This document shows, one piece after another, positions 10,529 through 21,600 of a stretch of DNA of 64,000 nt. The translations under genes were made by a program, and so were the position numbers. Within the stretch, counting starts at the first letter, position 1, and every line of letters starts with the position of its first letter. Origin of the DNA: Neodiprion pinetum (Eukaryota; Arthropoda; Insecta; Hymenoptera; Diprionidae); contig NC_060236.1 of assembly GCF_021155775.2 (NCBI RefSeq), forward strand, positions 14,675,290 to 14,739,289. The letters are read 5' to 3'. Below the pieces are notes generated by a model. It was not told the origin of the DNA. It ran no database searches and saw nothing but the letters and a program-made list of their open reading frames with translations.

Positions 10529-10605
10529 TGTAATTCACCTATGTAAATCCTCCTATCGTAATCCATTACATAAATGTGTAATATTATAAAATATGGATCT
10601 TTAAT

Positions 10606-10618
10606 AAAAAAGGAAGGA
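10606..10618 (+). promoter_or_regulatory. Polypurine tract, copy 2
   Basis: The 13-purine run AAAAAAGGAAGGA abuts the 3' LTR, as in the other copies. Confidence 0.85.
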
Positions 10619-10815
10619 TGTTGTGAAAACGTGCCTTTAGGTCACATCATCTTGGTGTTTCTATAGAGTCGTAGACGACCGCTGGGTCAGTACTTGTGGA
10701 CACGGGCCACAGAGCAGACACGCTCCTGAACACACGCTCTCGCTATCCTACCATTTTATACATTATATCTCGTGTACTTCATTTATATAAACCCGTCAGT
10801 CCCGAGTCCTCAACA
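10619..10815 (+). repeat. 3' LTR of Gypsy copy 2 (197 bp)
   Basis: TGTTG...CAACA boundaries. It matches the 3' LTR of copy 1 at 3062-3258 throughout the stretch I compared and carries the same two differences from the 5' LTR. Confidence 0.93.
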
Positions 10816-13694
10816 GGAGACTTACTCCATTAGACCACGTAGCCGCCCTGACTCTGTTGTCATTAATTTCTCTCATAACCAGTGAGTTCAAGTTTGTTTT
10901 CATGTGCCCGATTTGTGTGAGTAAGAATTTCTTCTCTGCATGCACGATGTAAGGAGACTGTAGTGTGTAGATGTTATGTTTACCCTTTCAATCCTTCGCT
11001 TCCGATGAAAAGCCCGTAAGACGGCAATGATGTCCAATAAATGAGATGCGGGTGTGCAAATCATTAATCTACAAGAGAATTTTGTTGAAAATATGTAAAT
11101 TTGAACAACCGGTGAATTTGAAAAATTAACGACGGAGCCAGGAATCAAACCAGGTATCTAGCGATGCTTCACCGGAGACTTACTCCACTAGACCACCTAG
11201 CCGCCCTGACTCTGTTGTCATTCATTTCTCTCATAACCAGTGAGTTTAAATTTGTTTTCATGTGCCCGATTTGTATGAGTAAGAATTTCTTCTCTGCATG
11301 CACGATGTGAGGGGACTGTAGCGTGTAGAAGTTATATTCACTATTTCAATTCTTTGCTTCCGATAAATAGGCCTTAATACGGCAATGCCGTCGGATAAAT
11401 GAGATGCGGGTGTGCAAATCATCAATCCACAGAATAATTCTGTTAAAAATATGTATATTTGAACACCTGGTGAATTTGGAAGATTAACGACGAAGTCAAG
11501 AATCGAACCTGACATCAAGCGATGCTTCACCGGATACTTACTCCACTAGACCACCTAGCCGCCCTGACTCTGTTGTCATTAATTTCTCTCATAACCAGTG
11601 AGTTCAAATCTGTCTTCATGTGCCCGATTCGTATGAGTAAGAATTTCTTTTCTGCATGCAGGATGTAAGAAGACCGTAGCGTGTAGATGTTACGTTCACC
11701 CTTTCAATCCTTTGCTCTTGATGACTAGCCCGTAATACGGCAATGCCGTCTAATAAATGAGATGCTGGTGTGCAAATCATTAATCTACGAGAGAATTTTG
11801 TCGAAAATATGTAAACTTGAACGACTGGCGGAATTGAAGAACTAACGACGGAGCCAGGAATCGGACCTGGTATCTTGCGATGCTTCACCGGAGACTTACT
11901 CCACTAGACCATCTAGGCGCCCTGACTCTGTTGTCATTAACTTATCTCATAACCAGTGAGTTCAAATTTGTTCTCACGTGCCCGATTTGTATGAGTGAGA
12001 ATTTCTTCTCTGCATGCACGATGTGAGGAGACTGTAGTGTGAAGATGTTATGTTTACCCTTCCAATTCTTTGCTTTCGATGAGAAGCCCGTGAGACGGCA
12101 ATGCCGTCTAATGAATGAGATGCGGTCGTGCAAATCATCAATCTACTAGAGAAGTTTGTTGAAGATATGTAAATTTGAACAACTAGTGAATTCAAAAAAT
12201 CGACGACGGAGCCAGGAATCGAACCTGGTATCTAGCGATGCTTTACCGGAGACTTACTCCACTACACCATCTAGGCGCCCTGACTCTGTTGTCATAACTT
12301 TCTCTCATAACCAGTGAGTTCGATTTTGTTTACATGTGCCCGATTTGTATGAGTCAGAATTTCTCCTCTGCATGCACGATGTGAGGAGACTGTAGTGTGA
12401 AGATGTTATGTTTACCCTTCCAATCCTTCGCTTCTGATGAGAAGCCCGTAAGACGGCAATGATGTTCAATAAATGAGATGCGGGTGTGCAAATCATTAAT
12501 TTACGAAAGAATTTTGTTGAAAATATGTAAATTTGAACAACTGGTGAATTTGAAAAATTAACGACGAAGCCAGGAATCAAACCAGGTATCTAGCGTTGCT
12601 TCACCGGAGACTTACTCCACTAGACCACCTAGCCGACCTGACTCTGTTGTCATTCATTTCTCTCATAACCAGTGAGTTTAAATTTGTTTTCATGTGCATG
12701 ATTTGTATGAGTAAGAATTTCTTCTCTGCATGCACGATGTGAGGGGACTGTAGTGTGTAGAAGTTATGTTCACTATTTCAATCCTTTGCTTTCGATAAAT
12801 AGCCCTTAATACGGCAATGCCGTCGGATAAATGAGATGCGGGTGTGCAAATCATTAATCCACAAAAGAATTTTGTTAAAAATATGTATATTTGAACAACT
12901 GGTGAATGCGGAAGATTAACGACGAAGTCGAGAATCGAGCCTGACATCTAGCGATGCTTCACCGGAGACTTACTCCACTAGACCACCTAGCCGCCCTGAC
13001 TCTGTTGTCATTAATTTCTCTCATAACCAGTGAGTTCAAATCTGTTTTCATGTGCCCGATTTGTATGAGTAAGAATTCCTTTTCTGCATGCAGGATGTAA
13101 GAAGACCGTAGCGTGTAGATGTTATGTTTACCCTTTCAATTCTTTGCTTTTGATGAGAAGCCCGTAATACGGCAATGCCGTCTAATAAATGAGATGCTGG
13201 TGTGCAAATCATTAATCTACAAGAGAATTTTGTCGAAAATATGTAAATTTGAACGACTGGCGGAATTGAAGAACTAACGACGGAGCCAGGAATCGAACCT
13301 GGTATCTAGCGATGCTTCAACGGAGACTTACTCCTTCAGACCACCTAGCCGCCCTGACTCTGTTGTCATCAATTTCTCTCATGACCAGTGAGTTTAAATT
13401 TGTTTCCAAGTGCCCGATTCGTATGAGTAAGAATTTCTTTTTCTGCATGTACAATGTAAGGAGACTGTAGTGTGTAGAAGTTTTGTTCACCATTTCAATC
13501 CTTTGCTTTCGATGAAAAGCCCGTGAGACGGCAATGTTGTCTAATAAATCAGATGCAGGTGTGCAAATCATTATTCTGCGAGAGAATTTTGTTGAAAATA
13601 TGTAAATTTGAACAACTGGTGAATTTGAAAGATTTACAACGCAGCCGGGAATTGAACCTGGTATCTAGCGATGCTTTAACTTTTGATGCTTTAA
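10816..13694. repeat. 358-bp satellite array S2, about eight monomers
   Basis: This is the same eight-monomer order as 3259-6137, shifted by 7,557 bp, including the 14-base filler before the next LTR. It is part of the higher-order unit. Each monomer carries a minus-strand tRNA-like segment. Confidence 0.95.
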
Positions 13695-13891
13695 TGTTGT
13701 GAAAACGTGCCTTTAGGTCACACCATCTTGGTGTTTCTATAGAGTCGTAGACGACCGCTGGGTCAGTACTTGTGGACACGGGCCACAGAGCAGACACGCT
13801 CCTCAACACACGCTCTCGCTATCCTACCATTTTATACATTATATCTCGTGTACTTCATTTATATAAACCCGTCAGTCCCGAGTCCTCAACA
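13695..13891 (+). repeat. 5' LTR of Gypsy copy 3 (197 bp)
   Basis: TGTTG...CAACA. It matches the 5' LTR of copy 2 in the parts compared, including the Inr and DPE-like elements. Confidence 0.93.
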
Positions 13892-13907
13892 TGGTGTCAG
13901 AAGTCGG
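13892..13907 (+). promoter_or_regulatory. Primer binding site (tRNA-Leu type), copy 3
   Basis: Same 16 bases, directly after the LTR, as at 6335-6350. Confidence 0.75.
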
Positions 13908-14005
13908 TATTTAAACTGAACTTCAGCGAGATAAAAAAGTGTAAGGTTAGCGCACATCCCTTTATCGTGTAACTGTTTCCGTACATAAAAAAAAAGGAGA
14001 ACAAG

Positions 14006-17000
14006 ATGACGAATGGTCCACAAACATCAAGTGGTGCGAGGCAGACGGCTAACGAAGCTTCAAATACTACGTCTAACGTTAATTCTCCCCGAGAATTTGA
14101 GTTTACTAAACCAGAGGCATGGCCGGTTTGGATTAAACGTTTTGAGAGATATTCATCTGTGGCTGGCCTGACAAATAAGTCAGAAAAAGAAAAAGTTGAT
14201 TTGCTATGCTACACAATGGGCGAAGAAGCCGAAGATATCTCGTTACGTATATTTCCTAACCTCGTGAATGAGACTCTTTACAGTGAGGTTAAGAAAAAAT
14301 TTGACGAGTATTTTTCTCCAAAAAAGAACGTTATATTTGAGAGATACAAGTTTAACTCGAGAGTCCAAGAAGAATCTGAAAGTGTTGATTCTTTTATTAC
14401 GGCTTTGCACGCGTTAGCTGAAAAATGTGAATATGAAGCATTAAAAGATGATCTTATTCGTGATCGCATCGTCATTGGGATAAAAGATGCTAGAGCTTCT
14501 GAACGATTACAGCTCACTCCAAATCTCACGCTAGAAAATGCAATTACGTTAGTGCGACAAGCGGAGATGCAAGAAAAGCAAAATAAAGTTTTGCGCTCAA
14601 AGAGCCCAGGAAAAAGTGAAGTGAATCGTATTATAAAAAAGAAGCCTAGTGTTAAAAAAAGTAACGAAAAACATGGAGATACAGCGAAAAGCGAAAATTG
14701 CTCTCGCTGCGGTTTACGAAAACATCACTCGAAGAAGTGCCCTGCACTCAACTCAACTTGTCGAAACTGCGGGAAGAAGAACCACTGGGACAAGGTGTGT
14801 CGGAGCAAGTCGATCAACGCCATACACGGTGCGGATCCCGAAGAAGACGACCCGGGCAAAGATGTTTTTAACGCACACTTCATCGGAGCAGTGAAACGTA
14901 AACAAAACAATTCTCGCGATTACACAGCAGAGTTCGAGGTTTTAAATCTTGGTAAAACCGTTACGTTTAATATAGATACGTGCGCAGATGTTTCTTGTAT
15001 TCCATATAAATTTGCAGAGCGTGAATTTCATAGCAAAATCCAAAATACTAAACAAGTTATTTACAGCGCGGATGGTAAAAAAATGTCAGTCATGGGTTTT
15101 ATGTACTTGAAGTTAAAAAAAGCAAACGTTGTAGAAAATGTAAAAGCTTATGTAATTAAAGGATTAGATCGATTTTTATTAGGCAAGCCAGACATTGAAC
15201 AATTCAATTTAGTAAAATTTGTTAATGCTTTGGAAATTAAAAAAATTGCCGGAAAGTCTTATTGTAAATTTGATCCGATAAAAGAGTATCCAAACGTTTT
15301 TAATGGCTTAGGAAAATTTAAACGTAAGATAACTATACCATTAAAAGAAAATATTAAGCCGCACGCTCAAACGACTCCTCGCGTTGTACCTATTCCTTTG
15401 ATGAAAAAATTAAAAGAAAATTTGATCGATATGCAAAAAAAAGGCATTATAGCTCCAGTAAACGAACCGACGGAATGGTGTAGTCCAATTGTATGCGCGC
15501 CAAAAGGTAACGGTATTAGAGTTTGCGGAGATTATACGATTTTAAATGATAGTGTCAAACGCAGTGTTTATCCAATTTTAAAGGTTGATGTAGCCTTAGC
15601 TAGAATAAAAGGTGCGAAATTTTTCTCAAAACTAGATGCAAATTCCGGGTATAATCAAGTCGAATTATCCAAGGAAAGTCAAGCTCTAACTACTTTAATT
15701 ACCCCTTTCGGTAGATTCAAAAGTAAGCGTTTGCCATTTGGTATAAATTGCGCGTCAGATTATTTTTCGGAAATGTTCGCGAAATTATTTGCCGATTTAC
15801 CAAATGTCATCTGTCAAGTTGACGACGTTATGATTTTTGCGGAAACGATAGATGAGCACGATCAACTATTGAGAACTGTGCTGGAACGGTTAGATAACGA
15901 AGGTGTCACCGCCAATAAATCTAAATGCTGTTTCGGTGTCACTGTAATTGATTTTTTAGGCCACCGAATATCTCAGAAAGGTATAGAAATATTACCTGAA
16001 AGATTAGAAGCCATAAGCAAATTTCCAGAACCGAACGATGTTAAAAGCTTACAGCAATTTCTAGGTACAATTAATTTTGTAGCCAAGTTCGTTCCCAACA
16101 AATCAATGCTATTAGAGCCGCTTACCGCATTGTCAAAAAGTGGTACTGAATTTGTATGGGGTGAATCACAAAAGAAAGCTTTTCAAAGCTTAAAATCTGC
16201 ATTATTAAAAGCACCGGTTTTAGCTCACTTCGATTATGAAAAAGATGTAATCATTCAAGCCGACGCGTCAAGTTACGGTCTCGGAGCCGCACTTATGCAG
16301 CAAAATAAAGACGGAACGCGCGAAATCGTGGCATATGTATCGAGAACGCTAACGTCAACAGAACGTAAATACAGCCAAATTGAAAAAGAAGCTTTGGCGC
16401 TCTCAGCTGCCTCAGATAAATTTAAAGATTACATAACAGGCATAGAGGTAACTTTGAAGACGGATCATAAACCGCTCCTGCAAATTTTAAAAACAAAACC
16501 TCTGGACGAAATAACTCCTCGTTTGCAAAGAATTCGAATGCGCCTTATGCGTTATAATTATAAAATTGTTCATGTACCGGGAAAACAATTAGTATTAGCG
16601 GATACACTTTCACGTTATCCATTGAAATGTAATACAAAATATGACCTTTGCGACGAAGCCGATGCTTATGTAAATCTCATTATTAAAAGTTTACCTGTAC
16701 AACAAAATTACTTACAAAAAATAGGCGAAGAACAAAAAACTGATTTTATTTGTTCAAAAATAATTGACTACTGTTTAAATAAGTGGCCAGAGAAGACTCA
16801 GTTACCAGACGGTTTATTTCCTTATTTTCAACTTAAAGAAAGTTTTTCATATGTACAAGATCTGTTGCTATATAATGACAGATTAGTAATTCCACCTTCT
16901 CTGCAACTCGAGATTTTAAATAAATTGCATGAAGGACACTTGGGAATAAGTAAATGTCGTGATAGAGCTAAACAGTCAATCTGGTGGCTGGGACTAGGCA

Positions 17001-18085
17001 CACAATTAAAAAATCTCATTGAATTCTGTCCAAAATGTATAGAAAATAGAAGCAATGTAAAAGAACCATTCGTAAAAGAAAATTTTCCGGACAGACCTTG
17101 GCAAAAAATCGGAATTGATTTTTTTAAGCTGAGAAAATGGTATATGATTACCACCGATTATTATTCTCGTTTTTTCGAAATATCAGAAATGCCTTCTTTG
17201 ACTGAAGAAAATACAATTGAAAAATGTAAAGAGTTATTCAGTAGGTATGGTAATCCTGAATGTATACGAAGCGACGGCGGAACTCAGTTCTCGAAAAAGT
17301 TTCTACAATTTTGTAAAAAATTAGATATAATTCATGTAACTAGCTCGCCAAAATATTCTCAAAGTAATGGTGAAGTTGAGGCCGCAGTAAAGATCGCAAA
17401 AAAGATAATCGCAAAATCGGATGATGTCTATTTAGGTTTACAAGCGTATAGAACATCTCCACTTGAAAACGGTTATTCACCTGCGGAATTAATGTTTTCG
17501 CGTAAAATCAGATCGATTGTTCCTATGCATCCGAAACAATTGGGTACTTTTATTGATCATAAAAAAATCTCAATCAAAGAAAAAGAGAGAAAAGATAAGC
17601 AGGAATATTATTATAATAAGCGTCATCGCGTGACAAATTTATCTAAATTATCTGTAAAAGACAAAGTTTGGGTTATTGATATGCGACGCTACGCTGAAAT
17701 CACTGAGATATGTGATAGTCCTAATGCAGACATGGTTAGAACCACGAGTGGAAGTATTGTAAAGCGTAATAGATGGCTTTTGATTCCAGCACCTTACATC
17801 GAAAAGGTGAACTCACGTAACAAGGATCCAGTTATCCTACCGTGCGAATTAACTCAGGTATCTCAATCACGTAACAATGTAAATCCTGAGAATAATGTAT
17901 CCTTGCGTGTAACAAATCAAAATGCTAATAATATATCTGTAAACCAAGAAGCGATCAGTAATCAATGTTCCGAAATGCAGTCAACAACTGTTCAACAAGT
18001 ATTGCCGATTAGGTCTAATACGAACGAAAATGTACGTAAGTCAAGTCGCAACAGACAGCCGACAAAACGCTTTGGCATTGATTAA
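14006..18085 (+). CDS. Gag-Pol polyprotein of Ty3/Gypsy retrotransposon, copy 3, 1,359 aa
   Basis: The frame and predicted protein are the same as at 6449-10528: Gag, two CX2CX4HX4C knuckles, protease (DTCA), RT (VDD), RNase H, and HHCC plus DDE integrase. No stop or frameshift. That the DTCA motif is shared by both copies means it was fixed before the tandem amplification. It is not a sequencing error private to one copy. Confidence 0.96.
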   Translation: MTNGPQTSSGARQTANEASNTTSNVNSPREFEFTKPEAWPVWIKRFERYSSVAGLTNKSEKEKVDLLCYTMGEEAEDISLRIFPNLVNETLYSEVKKKFDEYFSPKKNVIFERYKFNSRVQEESESVDSFITALHALAEKCEYEALKDDLIRDRIVIGIKDARASERLQLTPNLTLENAITLVRQAEMQEKQNKVLRSKSPGKSEVNRIIKKKPSVKKSNEKHGDTAKSENCSRCGLRKHHSKKCPALNSTCRNCGKKNHWDKVCRSKSINAIHGADPEEDDPGKDVFNAHFIGAVKRKQNNSRDYTAEFEVLNLGKTVTFNIDTCADVSCIPYKFAEREFHSKIQNTKQVIYSADGKKMSVMGFMYLKLKKANVVENVKAYVIKGLDRFLLGKPDIEQFNLVKFVNALEIKKIAGKSYCKFDPIKEYPNVFNGLGKFKRKITIPLKENIKPHAQTTPRVVPIPLMKKLKENLIDMQKKGIIAPVNEPTEWCSPIVCAPKGNGIRVCGDYTILNDSVKRSVYPILKVDVALARIKGAKFFSKLDANSGYNQVELSKESQALTTLITPFGRFKSKRLPFGINCASDYFSEMFAKLFADLPNVICQVDDVMIFAETIDEHDQLLRTVLERLDNEGVTANKSKCCFGVTVIDFLGHRISQKGIEILPERLEAISKFPEPNDVKSLQQFLGTINFVAKFVPNKSMLLEPLTALSKSGTEFVWGESQKKAFQSLKSALLKAPVLAHFDYEKDVIIQADASSYGLGAALMQQNKDGTREIVAYVSRTLTSTERKYSQIEKEALALSAASDKFKDYITGIEVTLKTDHKPLLQILKTKPLDEITPRLQRIRMRLMRYNYKIVHVPGKQLVLADTLSRYPLKCNTKYDLCDEADAYVNLIIKSLPVQQNYLQKIGEEQKTDFICSKIIDYCLNKWPEKTQLPDGLFPYFQLKESFSYVQDLLLYNDRLVIPPSLQLEILNKLHEGHLGISKCRDRAKQSIWWLGLGTQLKNLIEFCPKCIENRSNVKEPFVKENFPDRPWQKIGIDFFKLRKWYMITTDYYSRFFEISEMPSLTEENTIEKCKELFSRYGNPECIRSDGGTQFSKKFLQFCKKLDIIHVTSSPKYSQSNGEVEAAVKIAKKIIAKSDDVYLGLQAYRTSPLENGYSPAELMFSRKIRSIVPMHPKQLGTFIDHKKISIKEKERKDKQEYYYNKRHRVTNLSKLSVKDKVWVIDMRRYAEITEICDSPNADMVRTTSGSIVKRNRWLLIPAPYIEKVNSRNKDPVILPCELTQVSQSRNNVNPENNVSLRVTNQNANNISVNQEAISNQCSEMQSTTVQQVLPIRSNTNENVRKSSRNRQPTKRFGID

Positions 18086-18162
18086 TGTAATTCACCTATG
18101 TAAATCCTCCTATCGTAATCCATTACATAAATGTGTAATATTATAAAATATGGATCTTTAAT

Positions 18163-18175
18163 AAAAAAGGAAGGA
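18163..18175 (+). promoter_or_regulatory. Polypurine tract, copy 3
   Basis: The 13-purine run AAAAAAGGAAGGA immediately precedes the 3' LTR. Confidence 0.85.
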
Positions 18176-18372
18176 TGTTGTGAAAACGTGCCTTTAGGTC
18201 ACATCATCTTGGTGTTTCTATAGAGTCGTAGACGACCGCTGGGTCAGTACTTGTGGACACGGGCCACAGAGCAGACACGCTCCTGAACACACGCTCTCGC
18301 TATCCTACCATTTTATACATTATATCTCGTGTACTTCATTTATACAAACCCGTCAGTCCCGAGTCCTCAACA
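18176..18372 (+). repeat. 3' LTR of Gypsy copy 3 (197 bp)
   Basis: Same boundaries as the other 3' LTRs, with one private T-to-C change near 18344 (TATACAAACC in place of TATATAAACC). Confidence 0.93.
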
Positions 18373-18629
18373 GGAGACTTACTCCATTAGACCACGTAGC
18401 CGCCCTGACTCTGTTGTCATTAATTTCTCTCATAACCAGTGAGTTCAAGTTTGTTTTCATGTGCCCGATTTGTGTGAGTAAGAATTTCTTCTCTGCATGC
18501 ACGATGTAAGGAGACTGTAGTGTGTAGATGTTATGTTTACCCTTTCAATCCTTCGCTTCCGATGAAAAGCCCGTAAGACGGCAATGATGTCCAATAAATG
18601 AGATGCGGGTGTGCAAATCATTAATCTAC

Positions 18630-21600
18630 AAGAGAATTTTGTTGAAAATATGTAAATTTGAACAACCGGTGAATTTGAAAAATTAACGACGGAGCCAGGA
18701 ATCAAACCAGGTATCTAGCGATGCTTCACCGGAGACTTACTCCACTAGACCACCTAGCCGCCCTGACTCTGTTGTCATTCATTTCTCTCATAACCAGTGA
18801 GTTTAAATTTGTTTTCATGTGCCCGATTTGTATGAGTAAGAATTTCTTCTCTGCATGCACGATGTGAGGGGACTGTAGCGTGTAGAAGTTATGTTCACTA
18901 TTTCAATTCTTTGCTTCCGATAAATAGGCCTTAATACGGCAATGCCGTCGGATAAATGAGATGCGGGTGTGCAAATCATTAATCCACAGAATAATTCTGT
19001 TAAAAATATGTATATTTGAACAACTGGTGAATTTGGAAGATTAACGACGAAGTCAAGAATCGAACCTGACATCAAGCGATGCTTCACCGGATACTTACTC
19101 CACTAGACCACCTAGCCGCCCTGACTCTGTTGTCATTAATTTCTTTCATAACCAGTGAGTTCAAATCTGTCTTCATGTGCCCGATTCGTATGAGTAAGAA
19201 TTTCTTTTCTGCATGCAGGATGTAAGAAGACCGAAGCGTGTAGATGTTACGTTCACCCTTTCAATCCTTTGCTCTTGATGACTAGCCCGTAATACGGCAA
19301 TGCCGTCTAATAAATGAGATGCTGGTGTGCAAATCATTAATCTACGAGAGAATTTTGTCGAAAATATGTAAACTTGAACGACTGGCGGAATTGAAGAACT
19401 AACGACGGAGCCAGGAATCGGACCTGGTATCTTGCGATGCTTCACCGGAGACTTACTCCACTAGACCATCTAGGCGCCCTGACTCTGTTGTCATTAACTT
19501 ATCTCATAACCAGTGAGTTCAAATTTGTTCTCACGTGCCCGATTTGTATGAGTGAGAATTTCTTCTCTGCATGCACGATGTGAGGAGACTGTAGTGTGAA
19601 GATGTTATGTTTACCCTTCCGAATCTTTGCTTTCGATGAGAAGCCCGTGAGACGGCAATGCCGTCTAATGAATGAGATGCGGTCGTGCAAATCATCAATC
19701 TACTAGAGAAGTTTGTTGAAGATATGTAAATTTGAACAACTAGTGAATTCAAAAAATCGACGACGGAGCCAGGAATCGAACCTGGTATCTAGCGATGCTT
19801 TACCGGAGACTTACTCCACTACACCATCTAGGCGCCCTGACTCTGTTGTCATAACTTTCTCTCATAACCAGTGAGTTCGATTTTGTTTACATGTGCCCGA
19901 TTTGTATGAGTCAGAATTTCTCCTCTGCATGCACGATGTGAGGAGACTGTGGTGTGTAGAAGTTATGTTCACTATTTCAATCCTCTGCTTCCGATGAAAA
20001 GCCCGTGAAACGGCAATGCCGTCTCATAAATGTGATGCAGGTGTGAAAATCATTATTCTACGAAAGAATTTTGTTGAAAATATGTAAATTTGAACGACTG
20101 GCGGAATTGAAGAACTAACGACGGAGCCAGGAATCGGACCTGGTATCTTGCGATGCTTCACCGGAGACTTACTCCACTAGACCATCTAGGCGCCCTGACT
20201 CTGTTGTCATTAATTTCTCTCATTACCAGTGAGTTCAAAGTTGTTTTCATGCGCCCGATTTGTATAAGTCAGAATTTCTTCTCTGCATGCAGGATGTGAG
20301 AAGACCGTAGCGTGTAGATGTTATGTTCAGCCTTTCAATCCTTTGCTTTCGATGAGAAGCCCGTAATACGGCAATGCCGTCTAATAAATGAGATGCTGGT
20401 GTGCAAATCATTAATCTACAAAAGAATTTTGTCGAAAATATGTAAATTTGAACGACTGGCGGGATTGAAGAACTAACGACGGAGCCAGGAATCGAACCTG
20501 GTATCTATCGATGCATTCACAGAGACTTACTCCACTAGACCACCTAGCCGCCCTGACTCTGTTGTCATCGATTTCTCTCTTGACCAGTGAGTTTAAATTT
20601 GTTTTCATGTGCCTGATTTGTATGAGTAAGAATTTCTTCTCTGCAAGCACGATGTGAGGAGACTGTAATGTGTAGATGTTACGTTCACCCTTTTGAATCT
20701 TTGCTTTCGGTGAGAAGCCCGTAGGACGGCAATGCCGTCTAATGAATGATATGCGGTCGTGCAAATCATCAATCTACCAGAGAATTTTGTGGAAGATATG
20801 TAAATTTCAACAACTAGTGAATTTGGAAAATCAACGACGGAGCCAGGAATCAAACCTGGTATCTGGCGATGCTTCACCGGAGACTTACTCCACTAGACCA
20901 CCTAGCCGCCCTGACTCTGTTGTCATTAACTTATCTCATAACCAGTGAGTTCAAATCTGTTTTCATGTGCCCGATTTGTATGAGTAAGAATTCCTTTTCT
21001 GCATGCAGGATGTAAAAAGACCGTTGCGTGTAGATGTTATGTTTACTTTTTCAATCCTTTGCTTTCGATGAGAAGCCCGGATTACGTCAATGCCGTCTAA
21101 TAAATGAGATGCTGGTGTGCAAATCATCAATCTACGAGAGAATTTTTTTGAAAATATGTAAATTTGAACGACTGGCGGAATTAAAGAACTAACGACGGAG
21201 CCATGAATCGAACCTGGTATCTAGCGATGCTTCAACGGAGACCTACTCCATTAGACCACGTAGCCGCCCTGACTCTGTTGTCATTAATTTCTCTCATAAC
21301 CAGTGAGTTCAAATTTGTTCTCACGTGCCCGATTTGTATGAGTGAGAATTTCTCCTCTGCATGCACGATGTGAGGAGACTGTAGTGTGAAGATGTTATGT
21401 TTACCCTTCCGATTTTTTGCTTTCAATGAGAAGCCCGTAAGACGGCATTGCCGTCTAATGAATGAGATGCGGTCGTGCAAATCATCAATCTACTAGAGAA
21501 GTTTGTTGAAGATATGTAAATTTGAACAACTAGTGAAATTGAAAAATCAACGACGGAGCCAGGAATCGAACCTGGTATCTAGCGATGCTTTACCGTAGAC

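Larger units (their letters stand above)
6138..10815 (+). mobile_element. Ty3/Gypsy LTR retrotransposon, copy 2, structurally complete (4,678 bp)
   Basis: The order is 5' LTR 6138-6334, PBS 6335-6350, leader, Gag-Pol 6449-10528, PPT 10606-10618 and 3' LTR 10619-10815. There is one ORF and no envelope ORF. The domain order protease, RT, RNase H, integrase defines the Ty3/Gypsy type and excludes Copia. No target-site duplication is visible: the left flank ends GATGCTTTAA and the right flank begins GGAGAC. The satellite monomer is otherwise continuous across the element. All cis and trans parts look intact, apart from an unusual protease motif. Confidence 0.95.
13695..18372 (+). mobile_element. 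Ty3/Gypsy LTR retrotransposon, copy 3, structurally complete (4,678 bp)
   Basis: Same architecture as copy 2: 5' LTR 13695-13891, PBS 13892-13907, Gag-Pol 14006-18085, PPT 18163-18175, 3' LTR 18176-18372. Both flanks are the same satellite junctions as in copy 2. It is the last element before a long element-free satellite stretch. Confidence 0.95.
1..19950. repeat. 7,557-bp higher-order tandem repeat (Gypsy element plus eight satellite monomers), about 2.6 units
   Basis: Every landmark recurs at an offset of 7,557 bp: the Gag-Pol stop at 2971, 10528 and 18085, the starts at 6449 and 14006, and the 3' LTR start at 3062, 10619 and 18176. The satellite between elements is repeated in the same monomer order in units one and two. 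I found no difference between units one and two in the stretches I compared. The third unit has scattered substitutions, such as a T-to-C in its last LTR near 18344, and it stops matching near 19,950, where it joins a different satellite order. This is a segmental tandem amplification of an already inserted element, not three independent insertions. A collapse or expansion error in assembly is the main alternative. Confidence 0.93.

Noticed and set aside
1714..17154. 108-codon antisense frames within the integrase region of the Gypsy copies
   Set aside because: Complement of a conserved coding region, no start context and no independent motif.
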